Shown here piece by piece: positions 1-8,728 of a stretch of 64,000 nucleotides of DNA (the stretch's first letter is position 1; every line of letters begins with the position of its first letter). A program made the translations under genes and the position numbers. Source of the stretch: Nostoc sp. C052 (GTDB lineage: Bacteria > Cyanobacteriota > Cyanobacteriia > Cyanobacteriales > Nostocaceae); contig NZ_CP040278.1 of assembly GCF_013393905.1 (NCBI RefSeq), forward strand, positions 62,001 through 126,000, in the 5' to 3' direction. A model generated the notes under the pieces. That model saw nothing but the letters and a program-made list of their open reading frames with translations. It had not been told where the DNA came from and made no database searches.

Positions 1-1349
1 CCGTTGTTTGCAGCTCCATTTTGGGAAAATAATTGTTCTTTACCATTAACATTTTGAATATTTGAACCAGTATTTCCAGGTTGGAGTGGAATATCTCCCG
101 GTTTGCTGGAATCGAAGAATACATCTCCTCCTTCTAATGGTGGCTCCCCTAGCATTCTCCGACTTTCGTTTCTGGTAATTAAGCCAGCTTGAAATAATAT
201 AGTTGCTCGTTGCGCTTCTTCTATTTCTTTTCTAGGTTCGGTGTCAGCGATTTGGACAGTGTAATCAGGATAATAAAAATCAACAATTTGATTGTTGAGA
301 TCGTCAATGATCACTTGAGCGATTGGGAGGATGGCATCTTGAAAAGAGTGTGATTGGGCAACATCAGCTGTAGCAAAACTATCCTCCCTTTGATTCCCCA
401 CGTCTCGATGCGAGAGTCCAAAATACAAAGCAATTAACCCAGTCAAGAATTCTGTATACTTCAAAAATAGTTCTTCATCGTTCTTCGCACCGAACTTTAC
501 AACAGAAACTTTGCCGCCAATAATCGGGATTTCTCCCTTGCCGACGACGTTGGTACGCCAATAGTCTCTGAATCCTTCAATCTCGTCCTCTCCAGCATTT
601 TCCAGGTTAATCATGTAATCTCGCACACCGTTGTTCACGGTGCGAGCCTGATATCCATGTAAACCCATCCAAGTATTTATATCGTCGTAGGCTAACTTGA
701 TAGGAGAAGGACAGACAATCTCGTAACTACTGACTTTTGCCTGAACCAGAAACATATTCTCATCCAACACAGGAATCCAGTTCTCTTCCCTAGTTTTGGC
801 TGGACAATACCAGTATCGGGGTTCATCCCAATCCCCATCCCAAGCAGGATCTATCTTGATAAACTCTGGACTTGTACTCCACAACCAAAAAGCTTGCTTA
901 TCATCGTCGTATCCAGGCTTTTTCTCGATCGCAGCAGAACCAAATATCAATAAATCTTTGATTGCTGATTTAATAAATTTTCTATAAGTATTGTGACGAA
1001 TATCGTTGCTAGGCTTTTTTAAACTGCGGGTTAATCTTCTAGCTTGCTGAATTGCGTTTTTATCATCTTTTAGTTCCTCTGGAGGATCGATTACCCAAGG
1101 AATTGCGGCAACTCCATTGGAAATTCGTTCAATGGCTTTGTCAAATAAGACGTTCTCCGCAAGCTTTTTGAGCAAATCAGGAGTAACTTCTTTTTTGAAA
1201 GAATTATTAAAATTGGTATTGGAATCAAATGCTTGTCTATTGGGAAAAGCCCCAACAGCAGCAACCTTTTTGTGGTTAGCCTTGGGGATTGGGGATTCAA
1301 CAATTTGTCTGGTTGCAGTTCTTTTAGCAGCTCGATTTCTTTTGGCCAT
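1..1349 (-). CDS. phage portal protein, 3' end cut by window edge
   Basis: An open frame of about 449 codons runs from an ATG at 1349 off the left edge with no stop. The product would form the dodecameric ring at the capsid vertex through which DNA is packaged. Supporting sequence is the late segment reading FQAGLITRNESRRMLGEPPL followed by EGGD, a hallmark of HK97/SPP1-type portal proteins, preceded by a helical stretch mentioning SFATADVAQSHSFQ and ILPIAQVIIDDLNN. The N-terminus is basic and low in complexity. No Shine-Dalgarno is visible; instead a hairpin with a T-run sits directly upstream of the ATG. The terminase gene at the other window edge is on the same strand, as expected for a packaging module. 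Confident for portal; the C-terminus is not seen. Confidence 0.85.
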   Translation of the reverse strand, partial: MAKRNRAAKRTATRQIVESPIPKANHKKVAAVGAFPNRQAFDSNTNFNNSFKKEVTPDLLKKLAENVLFDKAIERISNGVAAIPWVIDPPEELKDDKNAIQQARRLTRSLKKPSNDIRHNTYRKFIKSAIKDLLIFGSAAIEKKPGYDDDKQAFWLWSTSPEFIKIDPAWDGDWDEPRYWYCPAKTREENWIPVLDENMFLVQAKVSSYEIVCPSPIKLAYDDINTWMGLHGYQARTVNNGVRDYMINLENAGEDEIEGFRDYWRTNVVGKGEIPIIGGKVSVVKFGAKNDEELFLKYTEFLTGLIALYFGLSHRDVGNQREDSFATADVAQSHSFQDAILPIAQVIIDDLNNQIVDFYYPDYTVQIADTEPRKEIEEAQRATILFQAGLITRNESRRMLGEPPLEGGDVFFDSSKPGDIPLQPGNTGSNIQNVNGKEQLFSQNGAANN

Positions 1350-1355
1350 AAAAAA

Positions 1356-1381
1356 AACCAAGGTTTCCCCCGGCTTAGGTT
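1356..1381 (-). terminator. hairpin plus T-run directly before the portal ATG
   Basis: Read on the minus strand, AACC-(T)-AAG pairs with CTTGGTT around an 11-base loop and is followed by eight T residues that reach the portal start codon. It looks like an intrinsic terminator but sits in the leader position, where it could also be an attenuator or an RNA-processing site. Confidence 0.45.
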
Positions 1382-1494
1382 GCATTTAATTTTTAATAAT
1401 TCATCACTTAAAGATAGCAGAAGTCAGTCTGGAACGCTCGATCTACAAGCTCACAGAATTGTATTCTTGGCGATCGCGATTTAACTGATACAGT

Positions 1495-1640
1495 TAGTAA
1501 CTTTATGGACAAACGTCCTCAAGCAACTTTTCCCGGTGTTACCCGGAAAGGATATACTGCAATATCCTCTATCCCTGAACTCAACGTCGCTGGGAATACC
1601 TTTCTTATAATGTTCAGGCTAGCGTTAATATCTGCGTGGA
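1495..1640 (-). ncRNA. candidate omega (reRNA) guide RNA at the tnpB 3' end
   Basis: TnpB proteins of IS200/IS605 and IS607 elements work with an RNA made from the 3' end of tnpB and the adjoining transposon end. In that position I see C/G-rich self-complementary stretches in the last codons of tnpB (CCGG...CCGG) and a GGAC-GTTT-GTCC hairpin just after its stop. The assignment rests on position and family knowledge; the limits are approximate. Confidence 0.3.
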
Positions 1641-2742
1641 TAAGTCTACCATCACTGGATCTATACCAAGCCCTTTTTATTCGCTTACCACTGAATGTAT
1701 GCTTTTCACCTTTTTTGTAAACAGGGATTGGGTCTAAATCGAGGAACGACGAGGCGGAAGTGTAGCTTTCCTCATTAATCAAAACGGTTATCCCAACCAG
1801 TTCAGATTTATATTGCAATTGCTCGATAAACCGTGAATGAGGAATACCGACAAAGTTCTGGTTAGTCTTTGTCCCAAGATTAATTTTTTGTTTCCATTGG
1901 TCATTTTTACCAATAACCAATGTCCCAATCTTTTCATCGACCAAATGGTTAATGATCCATCTACTGGCATTGTGCAAGTAATTATCAATTTGGTTGTTGC
2001 GCTTACAAGTTAATGCGTTGATCCGAATCGATGTTTTAGCATTGCCTTTGAGGTAGGATTGAAGCTTCGCTTTTACCTTATTGTATTGTTGGTTGATTGA
2101 CTTAAGTGGTCGTCCATTAACAAGTACTGGCTTAAACCCAAGCTTGTTTGAAGTTAACGCCGCTAAGTTGTCTAACCCAATATCAATCCCAGCTACCCAA
2201 TCTGGGTTTAATTGTTGTGGTACCACCTCCAATTCATAAACTACTTCAATCACGTACTGCCCACATTTGGGAATCAATCTTACTTCCTTGACATTATTGA
2301 CAAATGTTTTAAGCTCAATCGCAGTTTTCGATAATTTAATAATTCCTTCTTTCAAGGTTTTCTTGGATATTGCCCCTAATTCATAAATTACTATGTTTCT
2401 CCCCTTAAGCTTATCCTTGTATTTGGGTAACTTTGGACGACCATTAAACTTGGATGGGTTTTGATTATATGCTTTTTGTGCCTCAAAAAATGACTTCCAG
2501 TTACGATGCAGAGCCATCAAAACTTGGTTACTAACTTTTGCTGGTAACGCCGTGTATGACTCATGTTTTTTGACCAGATGGAATACTGCTACATTGTTTA
2601 GATAGGCGGAATCTTTAATAAAGGACTGTCTGACTAAATAGTTGGCGTAGTTATATAGATTTTTAGAACGCCATGCTAAATCATCAATTTCTTTGTAAAA
2701 CCGATGGTTTATCTTAATAATATGTCGTTCTACCAACCTCAT
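1519..2742 (-). CDS. tnpB: TnpB-like RNA-guided nuclease of IS607 element
   Basis: The 407-residue product has the length and layout of TnpB, the RuvC-fold ancestor of Cas12. RuvC-I is visible as AGIDIGLDNLAAL with Asp187, and RuvC-III as HADINASLNI with Asp371. Two family-typical features are altered. The RuvC-II strand reads LVIGKNDQW, with Gly278 where canonical TnpB has Glu, and the CxxC zinc ribbon is absent; the segment INEESYTSASSFLDLDPIP takes its place. I recall the EESYTS variant from cyanobacterial elements, and Glu324/Glu325 there could supply the missing acid. It overlaps tnpA by 4 bases. Whether it cuts DNA or is a nuclease-dead derivative cannot be decided from sequence alone. 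Confidence 0.85.
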   Translation of the reverse strand: MRLVERHIIKINHRFYKEIDDLAWRSKNLYNYANYLVRQSFIKDSAYLNNVAVFHLVKKHESYTALPAKVSNQVLMALHRNWKSFFEAQKAYNQNPSKFNGRPKLPKYKDKLKGRNIVIYELGAISKKTLKEGIIKLSKTAIELKTFVNNVKEVRLIPKCGQYVIEVVYELEVVPQQLNPDWVAGIDIGLDNLAALTSNKLGFKPVLVNGRPLKSINQQYNKVKAKLQSYLKGNAKTSIRINALTCKRNNQIDNYLHNASRWIINHLVDEKIGTLVIGKNDQWKQKINLGTKTNQNFVGIPHSRFIEQLQYKSELVGITVLINEESYTSASSFLDLDPIPVYKKGEKHTFSGKRIKRAWYRSSDGRLIHADINASLNIIRKVFPATLSSGIEDIAVYPFRVTPGKVA

Positions 2743-3320
2743 TCCTCTACTCCATTTGTTTCCAATTCTGCAATTAACTTTTCAGTTTTACGTTTAGCCC
2801 TCCTCAGCCCGTAAATGCGCTGTACAAAAGATGTAATTACTGAAACTAAATCCTGCATCAATTCATCTTTTTCATTATCCGCATCGTTAACAATTTCGAG
2901 CTTTTTACCTGTCGCCTCCAATAATAATTTAATGTAATTCAACCCGAATCTAGTCACTCTATCCCGATGCTCTGCAACCAAAATATTATAATTTGGATCT
3001 TGCAAAGCATTTGACAAAAGTTTTCTATTATCATTAAGCCCACTTCCGATTTCTTTGACAACTCTGTAAATACGATAACCTCTTGCAATAGAATAATTAG
3101 TTAGTCTAATGGCTTGGCTCTCTAAATTTGGCTTTGCTTCTGCCGATGAGACTCTGGCATAAATTAGAGCAATTTGCTCTTGTTCTATTGGATTATCAGA
3201 CTCAATAATGATTGTCCCTGTTGATGGAATCTGATAGCCGTTTAGTTGTCCAGCCTTCCACCAACGATGTGCCGTTTTGTAACTTACTCCAGCTTTCTTT
3301 GCGTAATCAGATAGTTTCAT
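2739..3320 (-). CDS. tnpA: IS607 TnpA serine recombinase
   Basis: A 193-residue serine recombinase that would catalyse excision and insertion of the element. The N-terminus has a MerR-like helix-turn-helix (LSDYAKKAGVSYKTAHRWWK), as in IS607 transposases, which carry the DNA-binding domain at the front rather than the back. The catalytic domain follows with YARVSS, where the second position after Arg-Val is the expected nucleophilic serine, then EIGSGLNDNRK and AEHRDRVTRFG, which carry the conserved arginines. The C-terminus is a basic helix. The ATG lies just inside the right end of the element. Full length, no lesions seen. Confidence 0.88.
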   Translation of the reverse strand: MKLSDYAKKAGVSYKTAHRWWKAGQLNGYQIPSTGTIIIESDNPIEQEQIALIYARVSSAEAKPNLESQAIRLTNYSIARGYRIYRVVKEIGSGLNDNRKLLSNALQDPNYNILVAEHRDRVTRFGLNYIKLLLEATGKKLEIVNDADNEKDELMQDLVSVITSFVQRIYGLRRAKRKTEKLIAELETNGVEE

Positions 3321-3371
3321 CTACCTATATTACATTCATTGGGTATATATGGGTATAAAATCAATAAATAT

Positions 3372-3539
3372 TTACAACACATATCCTCCAGTTTTCTCTT
3401 GAATAGTTAAAGCGCCAATATAATGGCAAATGTGCATCGCTGTATCTTTAGTGCCCCAAACAGGGTTTGCTGTCGTGGCATCTTCTTGTAAATATCTATT
3501 ATCGTCGGTTTTAATGATGTACGGATCTCTGATGTACAT
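3372..3539 (-). CDS. small hypothetical protein, 55 residues
   Basis: An ATG-to-TAA frame whose product begins MYIRDPYIIKTDDNRY and ends KTGGYVL. The composition is balanced and protein-like, and it is collinear with the portal gene once the IS607 insertion is ignored, so it is probably a phage gene separated from portal by the transposon. No recognisable domain, signal peptide or membrane segment. No clear ribosome binding site; an imperfect hairpin with a T-run lies 17 bases upstream. I cannot assign a function. Confidence 0.55.
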   Translation of the reverse strand: MYIRDPYIIKTDDNRYLQEDATTANPVWGTKDTAMHICHYIGALTIQEKTGGYVL

Positions 3540-3556
3540 GGCTTTCTATTATTAAA

Positions 3557-3588
3557 AAATCCCCAAAACAATTGTGGTTTTTGGATTT
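3557..3588 (-). terminator. imperfect hairpin plus T-run ahead of the 55-codon gene
   Basis: AAATCC at 3557-3562 pairs with GGATTT at 3583-3588, extended by an A/T-rich inner stem. On the minus strand it is followed by six T residues, just before the small gene. It resembles the leader hairpins seen before several other genes here. Confidence 0.35.
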
Positions 3589-3595
3589 TAGACTA

Positions 3596-3610
3596 AGATT
3601 AGTTTAATCT
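3596..3610. promoter_or_regulatory. 15-bp palindrome, possible operator
   Basis: AGATTA-GTT-TAATCT is a perfect inverted repeat about 80 bases upstream of the promoter for the RusA-like gene. Position suggests a regulator site; no partner protein can be named. Confidence 0.3.
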
Positions 3611-3687
3611 AAAAGAATTAAATCTGGCTGAATTTAACAAAAATTTTGTTATTAAAAAAGCAAGCACAAGACTCTTTTATTAAAACT

Positions 3688-3716
3688 TTGATTAAATTTT
3701 TAATGCCAGATATAAT
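3688..3716 (+). promoter_or_regulatory. sigma70-type promoter for the RusA/gp25 gene pair
   Basis: TTGATT at 3688-3693 and TATAAT at 3711-3716 are separated by exactly 17 bases. The predicted start of transcription, near 3723, lies 30 bases before the RusA-like ATG, in A/T-rich intergenic DNA. Confidence 0.6.
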
Positions 3717-3752
3717 CAATTAATCAATTATTCTAGATGACAATCGAGCTTT

Positions 3753-4286
3753 ATGGTGAGCGAATATCCTATACGTATATTTCTACCTTTTAAAGGAATG
3801 GGGAAGGCTAGGGGTAGGGCAGCAATTGTTTCTAAGAACAAAGAATTTGGGGCATACGCAAACCTTTTAGGAAATAAAAACCAAAGGATAAAAGTGTACA
3901 CTCAAAAAGATTATAGAGCTTGGACAAATAAAGTTATTGCCTATTTGATTAAGCTAAAGTTAGAAGGGTTTTTACCTGACTTGCCGAACCCATGCCGGAT
4001 TGAATGCTTTTTTTGTAACTTTGGTAGTAGCGACCAGGATAACTTACAAGGTGCAGTTATCGATGCAATTGTTAAAGCTAAATTATTACCAGATGATTGC
4101 GGATCGATTGTAATAGCGGGTAGTGGCAAATTTGTAAAAGTAAAAACTAAAAAGAAAGAGAAAAAGCGAGTAGGAGTCGCCATAGAAATATATCCGCAGG
4201 AAATTGAGTACATGGATATAGATAATTTTTTGGGCTACGAACGTTATCTAGAAAAATTGCAACCAGTATTAAAAAAAGCAAGCTAA
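3753..4286 (+). CDS. RusA-like Holliday junction resolvase
   Basis: The 177-residue product carries the RusA signature SDQDNLQGAVIDAIVKAKLL followed by PDDCGSI: the aspartates of DQDN and of PDD are the metal-binding residues of this endonuclease family, which resolves four-way junctions during recombination and clears branched DNA before packaging. An N-terminal beta strand (YPIRIFLPFKGMGKARGRA) matches the family start, and a lysine-rich segment (KVKTKKKEKKRVGV) follows the core. The C-terminal 40 residues are an acidic/helical extension. It is followed 9 bases later by the gp25-like gene and has its own promoter. The pairing of a recombination enzyme with a baseplate gene is unusual but not odd for a phage mosaic. 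Confidence 0.8.
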   Translation: MVSEYPIRIFLPFKGMGKARGRAAIVSKNKEFGAYANLLGNKNQRIKVYTQKDYRAWTNKVIAYLIKLKLEGFLPDLPNPCRIECFFCNFGSSDQDNLQGAVIDAIVKAKLLPDDCGSIVIAGSGKFVKVKTKKKEKKRVGVAIEIYPQEIEYMDIDNFLGYERYLEKLQPVLKKAS

Positions 4287-4295
4287 ATATTGAAT

Positions 4296-4763
4296 ATGCT
4301 AGGAAACGATTGGACTTTCTACAATCCTGCCAATCAACAGGGGGGATTGAATATTGTTAAACAGCCAGCTAAGGTGGTTGCCAGCAGGATTTTGCATTTA
4401 CTGTTGACCGTAGTTGGCGAAGACCCGATTCATCCCACATTGGGATTGATGATGCCACTTTTTATTCCCCTAACTGCACCCAGCGTTCAATTTTTCACCT
4501 ATAACGCCAGAGAAGAAATATTGAAGTGGAATCAGGTGGCAGGAATCGGAATTAAAGCCTTGGCGGTAGAGATAGCGCCACAGACAATTTTCAGGAACGA
4601 TCAGACAATCAATATCAGATACATTCCTGAAACAGAAAATGTAGTCAGTACTTTGGCTTTTGGTTATTATGCCTATACTGGCATTCGGCAAACCCAAGAT
4701 ATTGATGAATTTATCAAAGGAGTAATTTTGGATGGGGAGCCTTTCCCGAAATTCACGAATTAA
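4296..4763 (+). CDS. gp25/gpW-like baseplate wedge protein
   Basis: About 155 residues. The segment ILHLLLTVVGEDPIHPTLGL is the typical lysozyme-like gp25/W core in which a helix leads into a G-E-x-P-x-x-P-x-x-G turn, so the protein probably forms part of the baseplate wedge next to the sheath. I start at the ATG at 4296; a TTG two codons earlier is possible. It directly follows the RusA-like gene and its last 4 bases overlap the convergent end of the large fibre-like gene on the minus strand. No SD is visible. The C-terminus (GEPFPKF) is hydrophobic and short. Assignment is from motif and size, moderately sure. Confidence 0.65.
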   Translation: MLGNDWTFYNPANQQGGLNIVKQPAKVVASRILHLLLTVVGEDPIHPTLGLMMPLFIPLTAPSVQFFTYNAREEILKWNQVAGIGIKALAVEIAPQTIFRNDQTINIRYIPETENVVSTLAFGYYAYTGIRQTQDIDEFIKGVILDGEPFPKFTN

Positions 4764-6868
4764 TAGGTAGAAGCTCTGATCGCAGCTTGCACCTGTATAG
4801 GTACGCTATTTCTATTGGTTAGTCGCAATCCGTTCATGAATTTCCAATCAATACTGACCCCAGCAACTTGATCTAGCAAATAGGCTTCATAACAATCAGG
4901 ATCGATAAATAGCTCATCTTTGGCTTGGGAGATGAGATGCCCTATTTCTATTCCCTCAACAGATTCGAGGAAGAGATAGCCATTAGTGTTGTCGATATTG
5001 GTTATTTTGACTTCCGCGATGTCGAGATAGTCTATGGTACTTACAAAAGCTCTTTGTTTTGTAAAACTAAGGCTGGAGGCGATTTTCAGCCTCCGTAGCG
5101 TCGGGTCGATTTCGATAATTTTTGCTTGGTCAATGGGTGTGTAAGGAAATCTGACGCTAGCTACTCCAGGTTGATCGACGTTGCCGTAAACCAGGAAGTC
5201 TCCCATAACTACGCCATAAATAACCTCTAATTGCAATACGTTACCCGTCTTGGTAAGCGCTTTTGTAGTCAGGACAGTTCTGCCCTCACGCACTACTGAC
5301 ACTGGTAAGCCAATGATAAATTTAGTAGCATCTTCTACAGTGACACTGCTACTGTTTATACTGACTCCCCGAATTTGAGATTTGGCAATTGGTTCTGGAG
5401 GAGCCGGAATTGTAATTGGCGGTAAAACAATTGGTGGAGTGTTGGCAGATAGGGTTTTTGAATCAATAATTACCGCAGAATCGAATAATTCCGCTACTTC
5501 GTCAGCAACAGTTTGGCCAATTTCTACTTGTCCATCGAACAACAATTTATCGAATACTACGATTTGCGCGATCGCTCGATAGCCATCTGAAGTTAAGCTA
5601 AATGCAGAATTGCGATCGCCAACGAAGTTATAGACGCTAGCTCGTGCTTCTAGAATTTTGTTGACATAGACACTGATATTGGTGTTTTCTTCAGAAATTT
5701 GGATCAGGAGTTTGCTGTATTTTGGTAGTTGTTTATTGACAGTCAAACTACTACTACTAGTTTCAACAACTAGACTACCATTGACAATTTTCGCGACTAA
5801 GTTGCCCGCATCGAACAGAATCCCATCTCCGCGCCACTCTTGAAGTTCCACAAAAATGCTTAAGGTTTTTAGCCCAGCTAGTAGGTTGCGACGATAGGAC
5901 AAAAGAGATGCAGCCCGAATTTTGTAAGCATCGCCTTGATAAATCATCGAAGTGCGGAAAGGATGTTTTTCAATTTGAATGCCACCAAAATACAAAGATA
6001 GAGTACTTTCCACATAAAATTCCAACTCTACTGTTTGAGATTCTGCTCCATGAATCCTGCCTTGTCTGCCAATTGTGATTCCATCTTTGATCAGATTTGT
6101 TGTATCAAGGGTCAGAGTGCTAGAGGTAGTCCCAGCAGTGTTTGCCAAGATGTCATAAAACTGAGTACTGTCCTCAAATTGAATTTGTCCTCCAGAAAAT
6201 TGATCTTTAGCGATCGCTGTATTCGTACTTAAAGTTACGGTGCTGCTAGAGATAGAAAGTGCTGCATAGCCAGTGTCGTGGCTGTATTTTGGCAAAGAAA
6301 TCTGTCTGCCATTAGCTTGAAAGCTTACTTCTAAAATCTGATAGCGATTTTGGAAGTTATTTAGCTGGCTAAGTTTAATTGTTGGTTTCCCGACTACTCC
6401 TGAATTTAAACGAATCACATCTTTATCAGAAGCCTGCTGACCGTTGGGTAAAAGCAGAAAAAGCGACATTGTATAAGTCTCCCCAGCATCAAGAACAATT
6501 GTTCTTTTCAAAGACTGGGTTAGTCCTTCGCCAATAGTCCAAGTAATTAAATCTGCTTGATAGGTTGTAGCATCAGGGCTTTCAACTTCGTCGGGGAAAA
6601 TTATGCAATGAGATCCCTTGATCCAAACATTTTGGCTCAAATCAATATTGTGAGTTACATAATTTACACAACTTGGCTCAAGAATGATCGAGCCAGTTTT
6701 GCTGTCAATTGCTGGTTGATGTGCTGAGACTGGCTCTAACTTCAAAGAGCCATTAGGCTGATACTCTAACCAGACCAAAGTACTTCGTTGAAAGTTCGGG
6801 ACATCTCCGGTCACTAGATTGTTCAACGATCCTTGAATTGCTGACGATATTTTATTGGTATTAACCAT
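4760..6868 (-). CDS. large tail fibre/baseplate-type structural protein with LamG-like domain
   Basis: A 702-residue, beta-rich, Ser/Thr/Val-rich protein without cysteine-rich or enzymatic motifs. Residues about 320-460 look like a concanavalin/LamG sandwich (strands such as LSIFVELQEWRGDGILFDAG, LVVETSSSSLTVNKQLP and ISVYVNKILEARASV), a fold used in phage fibres to bind glycans. A proline-rich linker (PPIVLPPITIPAPPEPIA) separates this from a C-terminal domain of repeated beta hairpins. It lies 2 bases downstream of the 391-residue beta-propeller-like gene, so the two are probably cotranslated and may act together at the tail tip. Not recognisable as a specific named protein. Confidence 0.55.
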   Translation of the reverse strand: MVNTNKISSAIQGSLNNLVTGDVPNFQRSTLVWLEYQPNGSLKLEPVSAHQPAIDSKTGSIILEPSCVNYVTHNIDLSQNVWIKGSHCIIFPDEVESPDATTYQADLITWTIGEGLTQSLKRTIVLDAGETYTMSLFLLLPNGQQASDKDVIRLNSGVVGKPTIKLSQLNNFQNRYQILEVSFQANGRQISLPKYSHDTGYAALSISSSTVTLSTNTAIAKDQFSGGQIQFEDSTQFYDILANTAGTTSSTLTLDTTNLIKDGITIGRQGRIHGAESQTVELEFYVESTLSLYFGGIQIEKHPFRTSMIYQGDAYKIRAASLLSYRRNLLAGLKTLSIFVELQEWRGDGILFDAGNLVAKIVNGSLVVETSSSSLTVNKQLPKYSKLLIQISEENTNISVYVNKILEARASVYNFVGDRNSAFSLTSDGYRAIAQIVVFDKLLFDGQVEIGQTVADEVAELFDSAVIIDSKTLSANTPPIVLPPITIPAPPEPIAKSQIRGVSINSSSVTVEDATKFIIGLPVSVVREGRTVLTTKALTKTGNVLQLEVIYGVVMGDFLVYGNVDQPGVASVRFPYTPIDQAKIIEIDPTLRRLKIASSLSFTKQRAFVSTIDYLDIAEVKITNIDNTNGYLFLESVEGIEIGHLISQAKDELFIDPDCYEAYLLDQVAGVSIDWKFMNGLRLTNRNSVPIQVQAAIRASTY

Positions 6869-6870
6869 AG

Positions 6871-8046
6871 TTAAGAAAATCCTGCACCATAATCAGAAAC
6901 AGCGCCAGTGTCCCAAGCATCCTCTAGGAGTTTAACTTCAATCAAAAAGGGTTGCTCGTCAGCAAATCGTAACTTGAAAACACTAGTATTTGATAAAGAA
7001 TTGAAAGAGTCCTCCACCCAGCCGGTGAATACATATCCAGCTTCACTGCTGCCTGCTCCAAAAGAGCAAGTGAGTTCATTGGGCAAAGATATGGATAATG
7101 CTGTGGCAATTTCTCCTGAATATGTAAAGCCAGTAATAACATTGCTGGCCCATTTTGTATTTACTGGCGAAGCGTTGGAACCACCTAGCAGATAACCTTT
7201 GTTGGCATTTCCAAATGCAGCGTGGACTGTATGTGAATGTTCGATAGTCGAAGAAATAGTAGTTGCTGCTCCAATATTAGTAGTGTAGTTAACCTTTTCA
7301 ATCGATTTTAAAGGTGTGCCTCCAAAATAGGCATCAGATCCTCCTAAAATATAGCCAGCAAACTTACTCGATAGTCCACCGTGGGGAGCAAAACGAGCTA
7401 TTTGCAAAAGATTGGCGATCGCGACAATCGTATCTGTGGCATGAGTGTAAGTAGAAGAATTTCGCTGCAACACACCAAACTTGTTTGCACCTCCAGCGAT
7501 AATTCCTCTAGTTGCATCTCCTATTTGTCCGATTGCGGCAATTCTTGGTTCGCTTAATTGGGCGATCGCTCCCTCGACGAATTCTTTGGGATAATACTTG
7601 ATTTTATTGAATACGCTGCTAAAAGCACCGCTCCAATCCACACCACAGCCTATTTTGCCCGATTCTGAATTTCCAGTTGTCACCACATAATGAAGATCGT
7701 GTTCGAGTTTGATGCTCGAACGACGAAAATTTTCATTATGGTAGCTAAAGCATTGCAATCCATAGTTGCCAGGAATATAAGCTGTAGTTCCAATCACTAG
7801 AGAATTATTTATGCGATTTCCCACAAGGTAAGAAGGCATGATGTCATGGGAAATTTTGGTAATTTTCCCTTGGTTGCCGACAATGCCTTGAGCTGCGGAT
7901 CTTCGAGCGTGAATTTGTAATAAAGCTGTATCTCTGGCATTAGTTTGCAAGAGATTAATGGCTGTCTCAAAATTATTCGCTGTTGTGGAAGCTCCTCGCT
8001 TCTCTGTTGGAAAGTCATCTGGATAAAATAAAGGATTCCTGGGCAT
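6871..8046 (-). CDS. Kelch/beta-propeller-like tail protein
   Basis: The 391-residue product contains repeated glycine-rich strands of the form GYxLGGS: GIIAGGANKFGVL, GYILGGSDAYFG, GYLLGGSNASP and GYVFTGWVED, spaced by about 45-60 residues, which is the look of a Kelch-type beta-propeller. The N-terminus (MPRNPLFYPDDFPTEKR) is of the short anchoring kind seen on phage fibres. SD AGGA lies 6 bases before the ATG. It is followed after 2 bases by the LamG-like protein gene. Likely a host-surface-binding or fibre-tip protein; the binding target is unknown. Confidence 0.5.
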   Translation of the reverse strand: MPRNPLFYPDDFPTEKRGASTTANNFETAINLLQTNARDTALLQIHARRSAAQGIVGNQGKITKISHDIMPSYLVGNRINNSLVIGTTAYIPGNYGLQCFSYHNENFRRSSIKLEHDLHYVVTTGNSESGKIGCGVDWSGAFSSVFNKIKYYPKEFVEGAIAQLSEPRIAAIGQIGDATRGIIAGGANKFGVLQRNSSTYTHATDTIVAIANLLQIARFAPHGGLSSKFAGYILGGSDAYFGGTPLKSIEKVNYTTNIGAATTISSTIEHSHTVHAAFGNANKGYLLGGSNASPVNTKWASNVITGFTYSGEIATALSISLPNELTCSFGAGSSEAGYVFTGWVEDSFNSLSNTSVFKLRFADEQPFLIEVKLLEDAWDTGAVSDYGAGFS

Positions 8047-8177
8047 ACGTATCCTATTTCAAGAAAATCTTACTCACAAATGATCTCATACATCCTTGGG
8101 ATCTAGTGGTGCTAATTGCAAATGTTTTAAGCAAGTAGACAAAAATAATCTTAAAATATATACTTCAGTTAGGTTGT

Positions 8178-8549
8178 GTGGACAAGCAAATGGTATTTCT
8201 AACCCATACGTTGGAATTGAACGAAAAACAAATAACTTTTCTTTCTGACTATGGAATAGATCCAGAGGTACATGCTATTCATATAATCCAGGGAGAAAAC
8301 CTTCACCAATCATTAACTGGTGTTGATGCTTATTTTTCTGGGCAATACATTTTTTTCTTTCAAGGCGATTCAGACAAGCATTCGCTTTTTATGAAAACTT
8401 TGCTAAAGACAACCCAGGCTCCTAAGTTAAAAGGCTATCACAGCGGGATTACCTTATATTCCACTTGGTTGGTAGACTATGTTAAGCAGGAGAACAAGGT
8501 GGAGGTAACAACTATTGTCAGCCCTTCGGAGGTGACGTATAGTATGTAA
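8178..8549 (+). CDS. small phage protein, paralogue of the 8729-9058 product
   Basis: A 123-residue product of unknown function. It aligns along its length with the protein encoded at 8729-9058: both have LxLNxxQ, a GID/GMD segment, then GxYIFF followed by a polar loop, and end in a GLTIY/GITLY strand. No catalytic motif, signal or membrane span. The GTG at 8178 or the ATG at 8190 could start it. Lying just before the sheath operon, it may be a tail-assembly or virion component; that is inference only. Confidence 0.55.
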   Translation: MDKQMVFLTHTLELNEKQITFLSDYGIDPEVHAIHIIQGENLHQSLTGVDAYFSGQYIFFFQGDSDKHSLFMKTLLKTTQAPKLKGYHSGITLYSTWLVDYVKQENKVEVTTIVSPSEVTYSM

Positions 8550-8695
8550 CAACATTTAACCAAGCGTCTGTAAATAAGCTCGGTAACTTTCACTATCATC
8601 GGATCAAAGGAGATTACAAAATCTTAATACCGACTTGTCCACAGGCAATATTAAGTTAAAAAAACATTATTAGTTCACTACTCAAATAACTACTC

Positions 8696-8721
8696 AAGCC
8701 GAGGTTTTCCTCGGCTTTTTT
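8696..8721 (+). terminator. perfect 9-bp stem terminator-like hairpin, 8 bases before the next ATG
   Basis: AAGCCGAGG-TTTT-CCTCGGCTT followed by more T residues is a textbook intrinsic terminator. It lies 147 bases after the stop of the 123-residue gene, but its T-run ends only 8 bases before the next start codon, leaving no room for a promoter between. Confidence 0.7.
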
Positions 8722-8728
8722 GTTGAAT

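Larger units (their letters stand above)
1385..3371 (-). mobile_element. IS607-family insertion sequence (tnpA + tnpB)
   Basis: The serine-recombinase gene tnpA and the tnpB gene overlap by 4 bases on the same strand, which is the IS607 arrangement. The element lies between the portal gene and a 55-codon phage gene. IS607 elements lack inverted repeats and target-site duplications, so the ends cannot be fixed by eye; the limits given are the flanking phage sequences. The left end probably lies near 1490-1510, just past a GGAC-GTTT-GTCC hairpin after the tnpB stop, and the right end between the tnpA start and 3371. Both genes look intact. Confidence 0.7.

Noticed and set aside
3735..3794. Short frame of 18 codons overlapping the RusA-like start
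   Set aside because: No ribosome binding site, and it is out of frame with the conserved gene.
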